A stretch of DNA of 64,000 bases from Streptomyces halobius (GTDB taxonomy: Bacteria > Actinomycetota > Actinomycetes > Streptomycetales > Streptomycetaceae). The stretch spans positions 5,766,001-5,830,000 of the forward strand of contig NZ_CP086322.1 of the NCBI RefSeq assembly GCF_023277745.1, given 5' to 3'. The notes below the pieces were generated by a model, which was not told the DNA's origin, did no database searches, and saw nothing but the letters and a program-made list of their open reading frames with translations. The translations under genes and the position numbers were made by a program. Of the stretch, positions 47,864 to 57,280 are shown one piece after another (the stretch's first letter is position 1; each line of letters begins with the position of its first letter).

Positions 47864-48975
47864 GCCGGTCGCCGCATGTCACCAGCGGGCCGTACGCGCC
47901 GCCCGCCCCGCGTGGGACGCGCACCGTCACCTCCGCCGACGGTGCCCGGCTGTACGCCGAGATCCACGGGCCCGAGGGCGCCCCGGCCGTCGTCCTGGCC
48001 CACGGCTGGACCTGTTCCACCGCGTTCTGGGCCCCGGTCGTCCGCGAGCTGGCCACCGACCACAAGGTCATCGTCTACGACCAGCGCGGACACGGGCGCA
48101 GCCCGGCCGCCACCCGCGCGGGCCACAGCACCCAGGCCCTCGCCGACGACCTGGTCGCCGTGCTGCAGACGATGCTGGAGCCGGGCGAGCGGGCCGTCGT
48201 GGGCGGTCACTCCATGGGCGGCATGGCGATCATGGCCGCCGCCGACCGGCCGCAGCTGCGCACGCGGGCCGCCGCCGCGCTTCTGTGCAGCACCGGCGGC
48301 GCCGATCTCGCGGCGGAATCACGGGTGTTCCCGCTGCGCACGCCGAGCGGCCGCCGCCGGGCGCATCGTCTGCTGCTGCGCTCGCGTGCCCCGCTCGGCC
48401 CGGTGTCGCCGGTCGCCAAGTGGGCCCTGAAGTACGCCACGATGGGGGCCGGCGCCACCGCCGAGCAGATCGAGGCATGCGCACGGATCGTGCACGCCTG
48501 CCCGTCCGGCGTACGGTCCCGCTGGGGCAAGGTGCTGTACGGGATCGAACTGACCGGCGGCGTGGCTCGGTTGGAGATACCGACCGCAGTCCTCGCGGGC
48601 ACCGCCGACCGGCTCACGCCGATCGCGCACGCCCGCCGGCTGGCCTCCGTACTCCCCGACTGCCGTGGTCTGACCGAGCTGCCGGGCCTGGGGCATATGA
48701 CACCCATCGAGGATCCGGTCGCGGTCTCCGGCCTCCTCCGTGACCTGGTCAGGGATCACCTGGTGGGCAGTCAACTTCCCTCGGGACGGGCGGCCACCGA
48801 AGGCCGGAAGGCGGCCACGGAGGCGATGGCCGCCGGAGACGGGCAGGTCATCCCGGAGGCCGAGGTCGCCGATGACCAGCAGGCCGCCACTGGGGAAACG
48901 GCCACCGAAGATCCGCAGGCCGCTGCCGCCCCGGCTCCCAGGACCACCCGGCAGAAGAAGGAGAGGACGGCGTGA
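47860..48975 (+). CDS. alpha/beta hydrolase
   Basis: 371 aa; ATGA overlap with the monooxygenase. VLAHGWTCSTAFWAP oxyanion segment, nucleophile VVGGHSMGGMAIMA, an Asp in LAGTADRLTPIAHA and His in LPGLGHMTPIEDP complete the triad. It probably cleaves the ester or lactone made by the monooxygenase. The last 80 residues are an Ala/Thr/Glu-rich tail beyond the catalytic fold. Confidence 0.9.
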   Translation: MSRSPHVTSGPYAPPAPRGTRTVTSADGARLYAEIHGPEGAPAVVLAHGWTCSTAFWAPVVRELATDHKVIVYDQRGHGRSPAATRAGHSTQALADDLVAVLQTMLEPGERAVVGGHSMGGMAIMAAADRPQLRTRAAAALLCSTGGADLAAESRVFPLRTPSGRRRAHRLLLRSRAPLGPVSPVAKWALKYATMGAGATAEQIEACARIVHACPSGVRSRWGKVLYGIELTGGVARLEIPTAVLAGTADRLTPIAHARRLASVLPDCRGLTELPGLGHMTPIEDPVAVSGLLRDLVRDHLVGSQLPSGRAATEGRKAATEAMAAGDGQVIPEAEVADDQQAATGETATEDPQAAAAPAPRTTRQKKERTA

Positions 48976-49048
48976 GCGAGCGTAGCGAGCGAGCCATGGA
49001 AAGGTGCGTGCCTTGCGAATGCGGGGCCGAGCGAAGCGAGGTTTCAGC

Positions 49049-49930
49049 ATGAGCAAGCGCAGCGGCCTGGAGGGCCAGGTCATCGTCGTCACCGGCGCGG
49101 CACGCGGGGTCGGTGCGCTGCTCGCCCGCAAGCTGTCGGCGCGTGGCGCGACGCTGGCGCTGGTCGGACTGGAGCCGGACGAGCTGCGTGGCGTCGCGGC
49201 CTCGCTGCACGGCCCGGCGCACCACTGGCACGCCGACGTCACCGACCACGAGGCGATGGCCGAGGTCGCCGTCGAGGTGAAGGACCGCTTCGGGAAGGTC
49301 GACGCCGTCGTCGCCAACGCCGGTGTGGCCACCGGCGGTCCGTTCGCCGACTCCGACCCGGTCGCCTGGAGGCGGGTCATAGAGGTCAATCTGATAGGCG
49401 GCGCGGTCACCGGCCGGGCCTTTCTGCCCGTACTGGCGGAGTCCCGGGGTTACTTCCTGCAGATCGCCTCGCTCGCCGCGATCACCCCGGCCCCGATGAT
49501 GACCGCGTACTGTGCCTCCAAGTCGGGCGTCGAGGCGTTCGCGCACAGCCTGCGCGCCGAGGTCGGCCACAAGGGCGTACGGGTCGGTGTCGGCTATCTG
49601 AGCTGGACCGACACCGATATGGTGCGCGGCGCAGACCAGGACGACGTCATGCGCGAGCTGCGTGCGCGGCTGCCCTGGCCGTCCAACAAGACCTATCCGC
49701 TGGGGCCCGCCGTCGACCGCATCGTGGCGGGTATCGAGCGCCGCTCCGCGCATGTCTACGGGCAGTGGTGGCTGCGCGGGATGCAATCGATCCGTGGCTA
49801 TCTGCCGTCGGCCATCGGGATGGTGGGCCAGCGTGAGATGCGGCGGTTCGGGGAGCGGCTCGACGGGATGCGGGTCGGCCTGGTCGGCGCGGGCGGCGAG
49901 GCGGACGAGAAGGCGCGGCTGAATCGGTAG
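49049..49930 (+). CDS. short-chain dehydrogenase/reductase
   Basis: 293 aa from ATG 49049. NAD(P) motif VVTGAARGVGALLA, structural NAGVATGG, and the catalytic SLAAITPAPMMTAYCASKSG (Ser ... Tyr-x3-Lys). C-terminal 60 residues extend past the usual SDR length. Third enzyme of the cluster; it would interconvert the alcohol and ketone substrate. Confidence 0.9.
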   Translation: MSKRSGLEGQVIVVTGAARGVGALLARKLSARGATLALVGLEPDELRGVAASLHGPAHHWHADVTDHEAMAEVAVEVKDRFGKVDAVVANAGVATGGPFADSDPVAWRRVIEVNLIGGAVTGRAFLPVLAESRGYFLQIASLAAITPAPMMTAYCASKSGVEAFAHSLRAEVGHKGVRVGVGYLSWTDTDMVRGADQDDVMRELRARLPWPSNKTYPLGPAVDRIVAGIERRSAHVYGQWWLRGMQSIRGYLPSAIGMVGQREMRRFGERLDGMRVGLVGAGGEADEKARLNR

Positions 49931-50040
49931 GGGGCGAATCGGTGGGCCGACCGGTGGGGAATCGGTAGGGCACCGGTGAGGGAGAGGGGCGGGACGGCCG
50001 CCCCGGGAGAAGCCGTCGAGCCCACTCGGCCGCGACACAT

Positions 50041-50081
50041 ATGCCGCAAATGTATATGCCACATATATTAAAGTGCGGCAT
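50041..50081. promoter_or_regulatory. AT-rich inverted repeat, promoter/operator region
   Basis: ATGCCGCA (50041-50048) and TGCGGCAT (50074-50081) flank an AT-rich core with TATATG and CATATATT. It lies 60 bp before the small charged gene at 50142. In such a GC-rich genome this stands out as a regulated promoter. Confidence 0.5.
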
Positions 50082-50141
50082 TTGTTCCTTTATGTCAGGC
50101 TGGTCGGGCCCGATCCCCAACCCCCCACAGGAGTGATCCGC

Positions 50142-50342
50142 ATGGGTACCTCCGACCAGCCCAAGGGCAAGGCCGAGCAGCTCTCGGACGAGGCCAAGAA
50201 GCGGATGCGCGAGATCAAAGAGCGCGGCAAGCAGCAGGAGCGGCAGCGTGGCCGGCAGGCCCCCGAGCGTGGCCGGCCGATCCGTGACGAGGGCGAAGAG
50301 GGCCTGGAGGACTACCAGGACTACCGGGATCCTTACCAGTGA
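50142..50342 (+). CDS. small highly charged protein
   Basis: 66 aa; ATG with CAGGAG upstream. Lys/Arg/Glu/Gln-rich (KKRMREIKERGKQQERQRGR) with an acidic C-terminus (DEGEEGLEDYQDYRDPYQ). Probably disordered. Resembles small stress-type proteins in actinomycetes in composition only. Ends at a perfect terminator. Confidence 0.65.
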   Translation: MGTSDQPKGKAEQLSDEAKKRMREIKERGKQQERQRGRQAPERGRPIRDEGEEGLEDYQDYRDPYQ

Positions 50343-50353
50343 CCCGAGCCGGC

Positions 50354-50391
50354 CTGAGGGGTGCACCCGACGATCCGGGTGCACCCCTCAG
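50354..50391. terminator. terminator
   Basis: CTGAGGGGTGCACCCG-ACGATC-CGGGTGCACCCCTCAG, perfect 16-bp stem between convergent genes. Confidence 0.88.
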
Positions 50392-50459
50392 CGCGCGTCG
50401 CCCCCAGTAGCCCCCTACCCATCCCCTGATCCCCGGTCTACTTGTCCCTGCGCGGTCAA

Positions 50460-53400
50460 TCACCCACTTCTCGGCGGCAGTTGAGGCCGCCGACGATCCG
50501 GTACGTCCGACAGGTCCGGCGGGGTCGCGGCCGGATGCCGTTCCAGCAGCTCCAGCGCCGTACGGACCGCTACACCGAGCTGTGGATAGCGTCCCTCCGC
50601 CCAGTGCAGCGGCGAGCGCAGCGCCTCGATGTCGACCTCGACCCCGTGGTTCTCCACATCCCAGCCGTACCCCTCGAACCAGGCCGCGTTCATCGGGACG
50701 GTGATCACGGTGCCGTCGCCGAGCCGGTGTCGGCCGGTCATCCCGACCACCCCGCCCCAGGTGCGCATGCCCACCACCGGGCCGATGCCCAGCAGTTTGA
50801 ACGCCGCGGTGATCATGTCGCCGTCGGACGAGGTCATCTCGTCGGCCACCGCGACGACCGGGCCGCGCGGTGCGTTGCTGGTGTACGACACCGGCTGGGC
50901 GCCGCGGGTCAGATCCCAGCCCATGATGGTGCGGGTCAGCTTCTCGATCACCAGCTCGGAGATATTGCCGCCCGCGTTGCCCCGTACGTCCACGATCAGC
51001 GAGGGCAGCGAGAACTCCCGCCGCAGATCCCGGTTGAACTGGGCCCAGCCGGAACCGCCCATGTCGGGGATGTGCAGATAGCCGCACTTGCCGTCGCTCA
51101 ACTCCCGTACCACAGCCCGCCGTTTGGCCACCCAGTCCTGGTAGCGCAGCGGCCGCTCGTCGATCAGCGGGACGATCGCGACCCGGCGGGGATGGCCGGC
51201 CGCATCAACGGGGCCCGAAGGGCCTTTCCCTGAAGGATGGCGGGGGGTGACGGGTGGGAGGCAGAAGGTCAGCTCCACGGTGGTGCCGCCGGCCGCGGCC
51301 AGCAGCGGATACGGGCCGGACACCGGGTCGACCGGGCGGCCGTCGACATGGGTGAGCGCGGCGCCCTCGCGGATGCCCGTACCGGCGAGCGGGGAGCGTG
51401 CCTTGGAGTCCGAGGAGTCGCCGGGCAGAATTCGTTTGACGACCCAACTGTCACCCCGTCGGACGAAGTTGGTGCCGAGCAGGCCCATCGCCCGCTGGTA
51501 GTGCGGCGGCCCCTCGTTGCGGCGGGCGCCGGCGACATAGGCGTGTGAGGTGCCCAGTTCGCCGAGCACCTCGCGGAGCAGATCGGCGAACTCGTCGGGG
51601 GATGCCACCCGTTCGAGCAGCGGCCGGTACTGCGCCAGCACCTCCTCCCAGTCGATGCCGCACAGCTGCGGCTCCCAGAAGTACGCCCGGACGATCCGGC
51701 CCGCCTCGTCGTACGCCTGGCGCCACTCCGCCTCGGGATCGACGTCGTGCAGGATGCGGCGCAGATCGAGGAAGACCGCGGTATCGGGGTCCGGCGGCTC
51801 GGTCGCCGGTACCGCGCGCAGATCGCCCTCGTCGATGACGACCAGCCGGGTGCCGTCCCCGCTGAGCGCGAACCCGTCGAGGGAACTGGTCAGTTCGGTG
51901 CGCCGAGCCTTGGTCAGGTCGAAGTGTTCGAGGGTGGGCCGCCCCGACACGTCGGCGGGATTGGCGAACGTCTCGCCCAGCGCACCGGAGATCGGCCAGC
52001 GCAGCCAGACCAGTCCGCCACCGCTGACCGGATAGAGGGAGGAGTACTTGGACGCGGCGACCGGGAACGGGGTGACCCGGTTGGCCAGCCCCTCCACCTC
52101 CACCAGGACCGGCCCCTCGCCCACCGGCGGACGCTCCGCCGGGTCCAGACCGCCCGCCGCCGGCCGCCCTTCCGGCGACAGCGCGAAGGGGGACGGAGTG
52201 GCGGAGGACAGCGGCACCAGGTAAGGACGGCAGCCCAGCGGAAAGGACAGATCCCCGGTGTGCACGTCGTAGACCGGGTCGAAGCCACGCCATGACAGGA
52301 AGGCCAGGTAGCGACCGTCCCGTGTGAAGACCGGCTGCTCGTCCTCGAAGCGGCCGTTGGTGACGTCGATGAGGGTGTGGTTGTCGAGCCGGGCCATCTT
52401 GATCTTCCGCAGCGACCGGCCGATACCGGGGTGCGACCAGGTCAGCCAGCCCGAGTCGGGGGAGAACGACAGATCACGGACCGGCCCGTTGTCGGAGCGG
52501 ATCAGCTGCCGGACCTCACCGGGCTGCCTGATGCCACCGGATTGCGTGACGTCACCGGGTTGTGTGACGTCATCGGGGGAGGGCACCGGATCGGCATCGG
52601 GCGCGGGTCCCGCGCCACCGGCCACCCCCGCCACCCGAGCCTCCCGCTCACCTTCCCCCACCCCGGCTCCCGTCTCCTCCTCCCGCTCCTCAGGCCGGGC
52701 CACATTCACCAGCAGCAGCCGGCCGTCATGGGACGCCACCGCCAGCCGTTCGCCGTCGGGGGAGGAGACCATCTCGTGGACCCGGCCGAGCTTCCCGTGC
52801 GCCAGCCGGCGCGGTGTGCCGGCATCGCTGGCCCGGGGCAGATTGATGATCTCGATGGCGTCGTCGCCCTCGGCGTCCGTGACATACGCGATCCGGCCGG
52901 TGGAGCCCAGCATCGCGGGCAGCCGTACCCGGACACCCGGGGAGTCGTGGATCGCGCGGGCCGGGCCGTCGCGGTGGGTGAGCCAGTACAGGCTGCCGCG
53001 CACGCCGACTGCGCTGGCCCGCCCGGTGGCGTCCACGGCGAGCGAGGTGATGTGCGACGCCGCCGGGACCTGGTAGGGGCGGCGTCCGGCCCGTGGACCG
53101 CCGAGCCGCACCGCCAGCTTGCGCGGGACGGCGTCCGGGCCGAGGTCGTCGATCAGCCAGATGTCGCCCGCGCACTGGTAGACGATGCGGGAGCCGTCGG
53201 TCGAGGCGTGCCGGACGTAGAACTCGTCGTGATCGCTGTGCCGACGCAGATCGGTGCTGTCATGCAGGCACGAATAGACATTCGCGATGCCTTCGTGGTC
53301 CGAGAGAAACGCGATCCGGTCGCCCACGAACATCACCGAGTCGAGGTGCCCCTGCAGATGCGGCAGCAGACGGGTGCCGTGCAGCCACATCCGGCCCATC

Positions 53401-53942
53401 GCCCCGCCCCGGTAGCGCTTCCAGGAGGCTGGCTCGTGCGGTGGCTTGCCGGTGAGCAGGAGCGTCTTGTGCTCCCCGTCGATATCGGCCACCGCGATAT
53501 CGGAGACCGGCCCCCAGGGCAGTTGCGCACCCGGACTCCCATCGGTCGCCAGCTTGTACGCCCAGGAGTAGTACGAGAAGGGCTGGCCGTGCGAGGAAAC
53601 CGCCAGAATGTGGCCGTCCGGCGTCCACCCGCAGACCCGCGCGTCCGTGCTCCCCCAGTACGTCAGGCGCCGGGCGGGCCCGCCGTCGACCGAGGCCAGA
53701 TGCACCTCCGGGTCGAGGCTGCGCCATGTGGTGAAGGCGATCTGCCGGCCGTCGGGGGAGAAGCGGGGGTGGCTGACGCGGGTACGGTCGACGGTCAGCC
53801 GCCAGGCCCGGCCGGGCTCCGCTCCGGCCGGGGCGATCGGGGCCATCCAGAGGTCGTCCTCGACGGCGAAGCAGAGCGAGTCGCCGTGCAGATGCGGAAA
53901 CCGCAGATAGGAGCCGGGCGGCGGGCTCGGCTCGGCCGGCAT
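50460..53942 (-). CDS. tricorn-type S41 protease
   Basis: About 1160 aa from ATG 53942; a GTG at 54017 would add 25 residues. The N-terminal half has beta-propeller repeats (HPRFSPDGRQIAFTTW, DGHILAVSSHGQ, FTRDGRYLAFLSW). Then a C1 helical part, a PDZ domain (near GTGIREGAALTHVDGRPVDP) and the S41 peptidase core (LIVDVRGNAGGNISELVIEK, VADEMTSSDGDMITAAFKLL with the nucleophile Ser). Tricorn degrades peptides released by the proteasome, which actinomycetes also have. No signal peptide; cytoplasmic. Confidence 0.92.
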   Translation of the reverse strand: MPAEPSPPPGSYLRFPHLHGDSLCFAVEDDLWMAPIAPAGAEPGRAWRLTVDRTRVSHPRFSPDGRQIAFTTWRSLDPEVHLASVDGGPARRLTYWGSTDARVCGWTPDGHILAVSSHGQPFSYYSWAYKLATDGSPGAQLPWGPVSDIAVADIDGEHKTLLLTGKPPHEPASWKRYRGGAMGRMWLHGTRLLPHLQGHLDSVMFVGDRIAFLSDHEGIANVYSCLHDSTDLRRHSDHDEFYVRHASTDGSRIVYQCAGDIWLIDDLGPDAVPRKLAVRLGGPRAGRRPYQVPAASHITSLAVDATGRASAVGVRGSLYWLTHRDGPARAIHDSPGVRVRLPAMLGSTGRIAYVTDAEGDDAIEIINLPRASDAGTPRRLAHGKLGRVHEMVSSPDGERLAVASHDGRLLLVNVARPEEREEETGAGVGEGEREARVAGVAGGAGPAPDADPVPSPDDVTQPGDVTQSGGIRQPGEVRQLIRSDNGPVRDLSFSPDSGWLTWSHPGIGRSLRKIKMARLDNHTLIDVTNGRFEDEQPVFTRDGRYLAFLSWRGFDPVYDVHTGDLSFPLGCRPYLVPLSSATPSPFALSPEGRPAAGGLDPAERPPVGEGPVLVEVEGLANRVTPFPVAASKYSSLYPVSGGGLVWLRWPISGALGETFANPADVSGRPTLEHFDLTKARRTELTSSLDGFALSGDGTRLVVIDEGDLRAVPATEPPDPDTAVFLDLRRILHDVDPEAEWRQAYDEAGRIVRAYFWEPQLCGIDWEEVLAQYRPLLERVASPDEFADLLREVLGELGTSHAYVAGARRNEGPPHYQRAMGLLGTNFVRRGDSWVVKRILPGDSSDSKARSPLAGTGIREGAALTHVDGRPVDPVSGPYPLLAAAGGTTVELTFCLPPVTPRHPSGKGPSGPVDAAGHPRRVAIVPLIDERPLRYQDWVAKRRAVVRELSDGKCGYLHIPDMGGSGWAQFNRDLRREFSLPSLIVDVRGNAGGNISELVIEKLTRTIMGWDLTRGAQPVSYTSNAPRGPVVAVADEMTSSDGDMITAAFKLLGIGPVVGMRTWGGVVGMTGRHRLGDGTVITVPMNAAWFEGYGWDVENHGVEVDIEALRSPLHWAEGRYPQLGVAVRTALELLERHPAATPPDLSDVPDRRRPQLPPRSG

Positions 53943-54151
53943 CCTGCGGAGCCGCCCGCGAGACGTGGCGGCATGCGTCTCCGAGTGCGGGCCGACGGCC
54001 TCGCGTGCGTCGCTCACGGCTCCATGGTTTCGGGAGGGGGAGGGGGCGGCAACTCGGCTGGGTCCATACGAGCCGGGGCGGGGGACGGGGTGGAGCCTGG
54101 GGGACCCGCCACTTCGCGGCCGGCGGCGTGCCCGTACTTCCTGTTCCCCAG

Positions 54152-54286
54152 AGGGCCCAGGCATTCTTCGCAGCCCACGGCCTCACCGTCGAGCGGGTCC
54201 TGACCGACGACGGCCCCTGCTACAAGTCCAGCCTGTTCACCCAGACCCTCACCGCGGCGGACATCGCCCACTGCGGGTCAATACAC
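54152..54286 (+). pseudogene. IS481-type transposase fragment
   Basis: RAQAFFAAHGLTVERVLTDD then GPCYKSSLFTQTLTAADIAH: part of the rve catalytic core (Asp in LTDDG) of IS481-family transposases. Ends abruptly; no inverted repeats or target duplication seen. Relic of an insertion. Confidence 0.7.
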
Positions 54287-54979
54287 CTAGTCGGTGGGAG
54301 TCATGGTCTTCTTCGCCCGTTCGTACGCCGGGAGCATCTCCTTGTGCTCATCGGTGTCGAGCCCGCCGAGGTGCACGATGACCGCGTCCTTCGGCGTGGT
54401 AACGGCGAGTGCCCGTTCCTGCTTCGGCTCGTCCAGAAGAGGGCTCTTCGTGGTGTAGACGACCTCCGCGGCGGGCAGGTCACCGGCCTTGGTGTTGTTG
54501 AATTTCCGCTCGGTGACGTTTTTCTCCTCGGACATGAACGTCTTGAGAACCTGGCGCGGTGAGTCGTCGGTCCGGTCCGTGATCCACACGCGCATAAAGC
54601 CGATCATGCCGGCCGGTTTCGCATCGATCTCACAAGCGCCTCTGGCCGACTTACGACCCAGGAAGCTTCCGAAAAGCTCTGCGTCCTCGGCCGAAATCCC
54701 CGTGGGCTTCCACCCCTTCTCCACATCGAACGAGACCGGGAGTTCACAGGCCGTTCCGGTGCTTCCGATCCGGGTGACCTTCTTCTACCAGTCGCCCTTA
54801 CTGGCCGGTGCCTGCCCCTTCCCCGTCTCCTTCTTCTCTTGTTTCGTTTCCTTCGACGTGCTGGCCGAAGCCGCGGTCTCCTTGGTGGAGTCGCTGTCCT
54901 CGTCGGCAGCGGATGAGCAGCCGGTGAGTATGCCGATGGCGAGCGCGGCAGCCGCCGCGCCCCACGTGCGTTTGTGCAT
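54287..54979 (-). pseudogene. lipoprotein gene with internal stop
   Basis: Start MHKRTWGAAAAALAIGILTG then Cys: a good lipobox (LTGC). After a Thr/Lys/Ser/Glu-rich linker the frame reads ASKGDW-stop-KKVTRIGSTGTACELPVS and goes on to TMTPTD-stop at 54287. The TAG at 54785-54787 is in frame, so a single change would restore a protein of about 230 aa. The family is not known; it looks like an actinomycete surface lipoprotein. The neighbouring IS fragment fits local decay. Confidence 0.7.
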
Positions 54980-55544
54980 GGAGTTGTTTTCCTCGCTGAT
55001 CGAACCAACCGCGCACGAAGTTAACTCCAGAGGTGTCGTGTGTACAAACCGTTCAGTCTGAAGTTTCCGGCATGGTGGTGGCGAGGCAGGTCCCGGCCTT
55101 ACCCGTGGTGCGGACGGCGCATGAGGTGGAGTCGGACGCGTCGGATTCCGGCCTTCGCCGTCCGGCCTCTCCGCGACCTCGCTCATCGGCTCGGCTGGTC
55201 CGACCGGCGCCGCCGCCACCAGGCAACGGTCACAGGCCGGCCAGTACCGGCGGCAAGCCGCAACCCGGACATGAACATCACGATCTGCAGCTGGAGTACC
55301 AGTTCGGGGCAACGCCTACCACCCTTTCCCCTTTTCCTGCTGGGTAATGGGAAAGAGTGGGCAGGTTGACGCGATTTCCTCCCTCCCGAGTTCAGGAGTT
55401 CGGCTTCCCTCTTCAGGGTGAAGCTGCCGCAGGGCCGAAAACTACCTGGTGATGGACGGCCGACGACCGGAAGCTGGTCTCCGCACCAAAGATCGGTGAG
55501 CCCCCGTTCGTGGGAAAGGAATCCATTTCGTGGGAAGGAAGTTC

Positions 55545-56111
55545 ATGAAGAACGCGTCCCGCTCCCGTCGCCCGGTCCGCAAGACATTCCTTGCGGCCGC
55601 CACCAGCGCCGCTCTGATGGCCGTCTCCGCCCCGACCGCGACCGCGCAGCCCGCAGCAGTGGAGCACGTCGCGCATACCGCCGGCACGAAGGCGACGGAC
55701 CCCGTCGTCACCGGGGTTCCCTACCACCTCATCAACCAGGAGAACAGGGGAGTCACTTTCGAGCCCTACCTCAACTGGGACTACGCGCTCCTGACCAACT
55801 CTCCGGGGAGCCGGGGCACCGCCGTCGTTTTCGAGAAGAAGGACGACGGCTACGTCATCAAGTCGACGAGCTCCCACTGGAGCGGATACAACACCTGGTG
55901 CGCTGCCGGCAACGGCATCAAGCTGGACCAGGAAGGCAACTGCGCGTCCCGCTGGGAGTTTGTGCCCAGCTACACCGGCTACCTGCTCCGGCTCGCGGGA
56001 ACGCAGAATTACGTGAGCCAGCCCGTGGGCGGTAAGGGCTGGCTGGTGGCATACGCTTCCGCGCTCCCCCATTTCAGGGAATTCACCGCCTTCAAGCCCG
56101 TACAGGCCTAG
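55545..56111 (+). CDS. secreted protein, unknown
   Basis: 188 aa; ATG at 55545 with GGAAGGA upstream. Basic start KNASRSRRPVRKTFLAAATS, hydrophobic core and cleavage near TATAQPA. The mature part is beta-rich with Trp/Tyr (GVTFEPYLNWDYALLTNSPG; SSHWSGYNTWCAAGNG) and two Cys, possibly a beta-trefoil-like fold. No enzyme motif seen. 54980-55544 upstream shows no convincing gene. Confidence 0.7.
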   Translation: MKNASRSRRPVRKTFLAAATSAALMAVSAPTATAQPAAVEHVAHTAGTKATDPVVTGVPYHLINQENRGVTFEPYLNWDYALLTNSPGSRGTAVVFEKKDDGYVIKSTSSHWSGYNTWCAAGNGIKLDQEGNCASRWEFVPSYTGYLLRLAGTQNYVSQPVGGKGWLVAYASALPHFREFTAFKPVQA

Positions 56112-56189
56112 CAATACGGCCCGATGCCGTGCCGCCGGAACAAAGGCGGTACGGCGCCCCGTGGCCACTGACCGCGATCATCATGATCA

Positions 56190-56300
56190 GCGTCTTCGCC
56201 ACCCTCACCGGATCAACGAGACCGGAGTCGAAGAGCCAGAAGTCGTTGCCTGGCAGGGCAATGCCGGTGGCCTTGCGCCGTGAGAGCCACCGCACCCGCT
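56190..56300 (-). pseudogene. DUF6879-type fragment
   Basis: On the minus strand VRWLSRRKATGIALPGNDFW then LFDSGLV, similar to the centre of DUF6879 proteins (LPGNDFWLFD), which are encoded near XRE regulators in Streptomyces. Too short and degraded to act. Confidence 0.5.
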
Positions 56301-56462
56301 CCCCGGCCCGGGTCCCTGCCGAGCTTACGCAAGGCCATGATGTCCACCTCCGTTGAAGCCGACGATCTCCGTGCAAGGCAACGATCTCCGTGCCGAGGTT
56401 GCCGCCAACTTGCGTGGGATACGAGGAACTTGCCGGAACTTGCCGGGATGAGTAGCGGCGGC

Positions 56463-56640
56463 TCATGCCGCGGCTGCCAGGTCGCACCAGACGTACTTGC
56501 CGATGTCTCCCGTGTTCATCAGCGGGTACCAGCCCCAGTCGTCGGCGCAGATGCTGACGAGGTCGCGCCCGCGGCCGTACTCGGTGTGGTCGGTGAGGCG
56601 CAGCGCGGGCGCCGGTGGGGTGGGATCGGTGTCGGCCCGT
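56463..56640 (-). pseudogene. C-terminal fragment of anti-sigma-type ATPase
   Basis: Minus strand: TEYGRGRDLVSICADDWGWY then PLMNTGDIGKYVWCDLAAAA and TGA. Pattern of the end of HATPase_c_3 regulators (GRGL-x-LV-x-x-x-ADDWG). No N-terminal ATP-binding part is present. Confidence 0.5.
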
Positions 56641-56931
56641 GTCGGTGTGAGCGCGGAACGCGTCCGGTTTCTGGCCAGCTACTACAGGGCTGGGGATGCC
56701 CCGCTTGTCGATGCGCTGGCCCATATGGCGACTGAGCGGGTGCGCGGATGGTGGGAGGAATGCCGCGGTCTGCTCCCACGTGGGTTCATCAAGCGGCGCT
56801 GCGGATCAGAAAGGCCGATCGCGGGATCGCCCGACGGCAGCTGCTGTACATCCTGGAGTGAGGCGCAGAAGGCCGCGCTCGGAGTCGTAGAGTCGAGGGA
56901 CTTCCTCTACGGCCTGACTCAACAGATCTGA
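56640..56931 (+). pseudogene. XRE/DUF5753 regulator fragment
   Basis: SAERVRFLASYYRAGDAPLV then DALAHMATERVRGWWEECRG: typical of the segment after the HTH in XRE/DUF5753 regulators. The rest is missing or out of frame. It lies directly before an intact DUF397 gene, its usual partner. Confidence 0.6.
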
Positions 56932-56941
56932 AAGGCCCGAC

Positions 56942-57130
56942 ATGTCAGAGGTCCTTGCGTGGCAGAAGTCCTCGTTCTCCGAAGGTGAGGAGGGGCCCGA
57001 CTGCGTGGAGCTCGCCACCCTCGACCGCACCCTCCTCCTCCGCGAGAGCGAAATCCCCGCGCGAGCACTTTCTGCCACCCCCACCGGGCTCGCGGCGCTC
57101 ATACGTCACATACGGGGCGAGGCGGAGTAA
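56942..57130 (+). CDS. DUF397 protein
   Basis: 62 aa: VLAWQKSSFSEGEEGPDCVE, then VRESE-like LLRESEIPARALSATPTGLA and a last helix. Intact, but its regulator partner upstream is broken, so it may be without function. Confidence 0.82.
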   Translation: MSEVLAWQKSSFSEGEEGPDCVELATLDRTLLLRESEIPARALSATPTGLAALIRHIRGEAE

Positions 57131-57206
57131 GCGCCTATCCCGGGACAAGCGTGCATCCCGGCCCTCCGGGCCGCCGCCGGCCTCCCGTCCCGCATCACCG
57201 GCGCTC

Positions 57207-57260
57207 TTGCAACTTATTCGCAGTAGGCCGCAACATTGGTGGGTTGCATGGCCTGAAGCC
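57207..57260. promoter_or_regulatory. candidate metal-regulator box before cbiM
   Basis: TTGCAA-CTTAT-TCGCAG at 57207-57223, then GCAAC ... GTTGC further on. The TTGCAA half-site resembles nickel regulator (Nur) boxes in Streptomyces. No cobalamin riboswitch elements were recognised. Weak support. Confidence 0.3.
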
Positions 57261-57280
57261 GACCCCGGAGAGCCCCTGAG

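Noticed and set aside
54005..54562. A 185-codon frame as an intact transposase
   Set aside because: Only about 45 codons match a transposase; the remainder is antisense to the lipoprotein gene or tricorn leader.
57131..57280. Cobalamin riboswitch upstream of cbiM
   Set aside because: No B12-box-like conserved segment was recognised; only a possible metal-regulator box.
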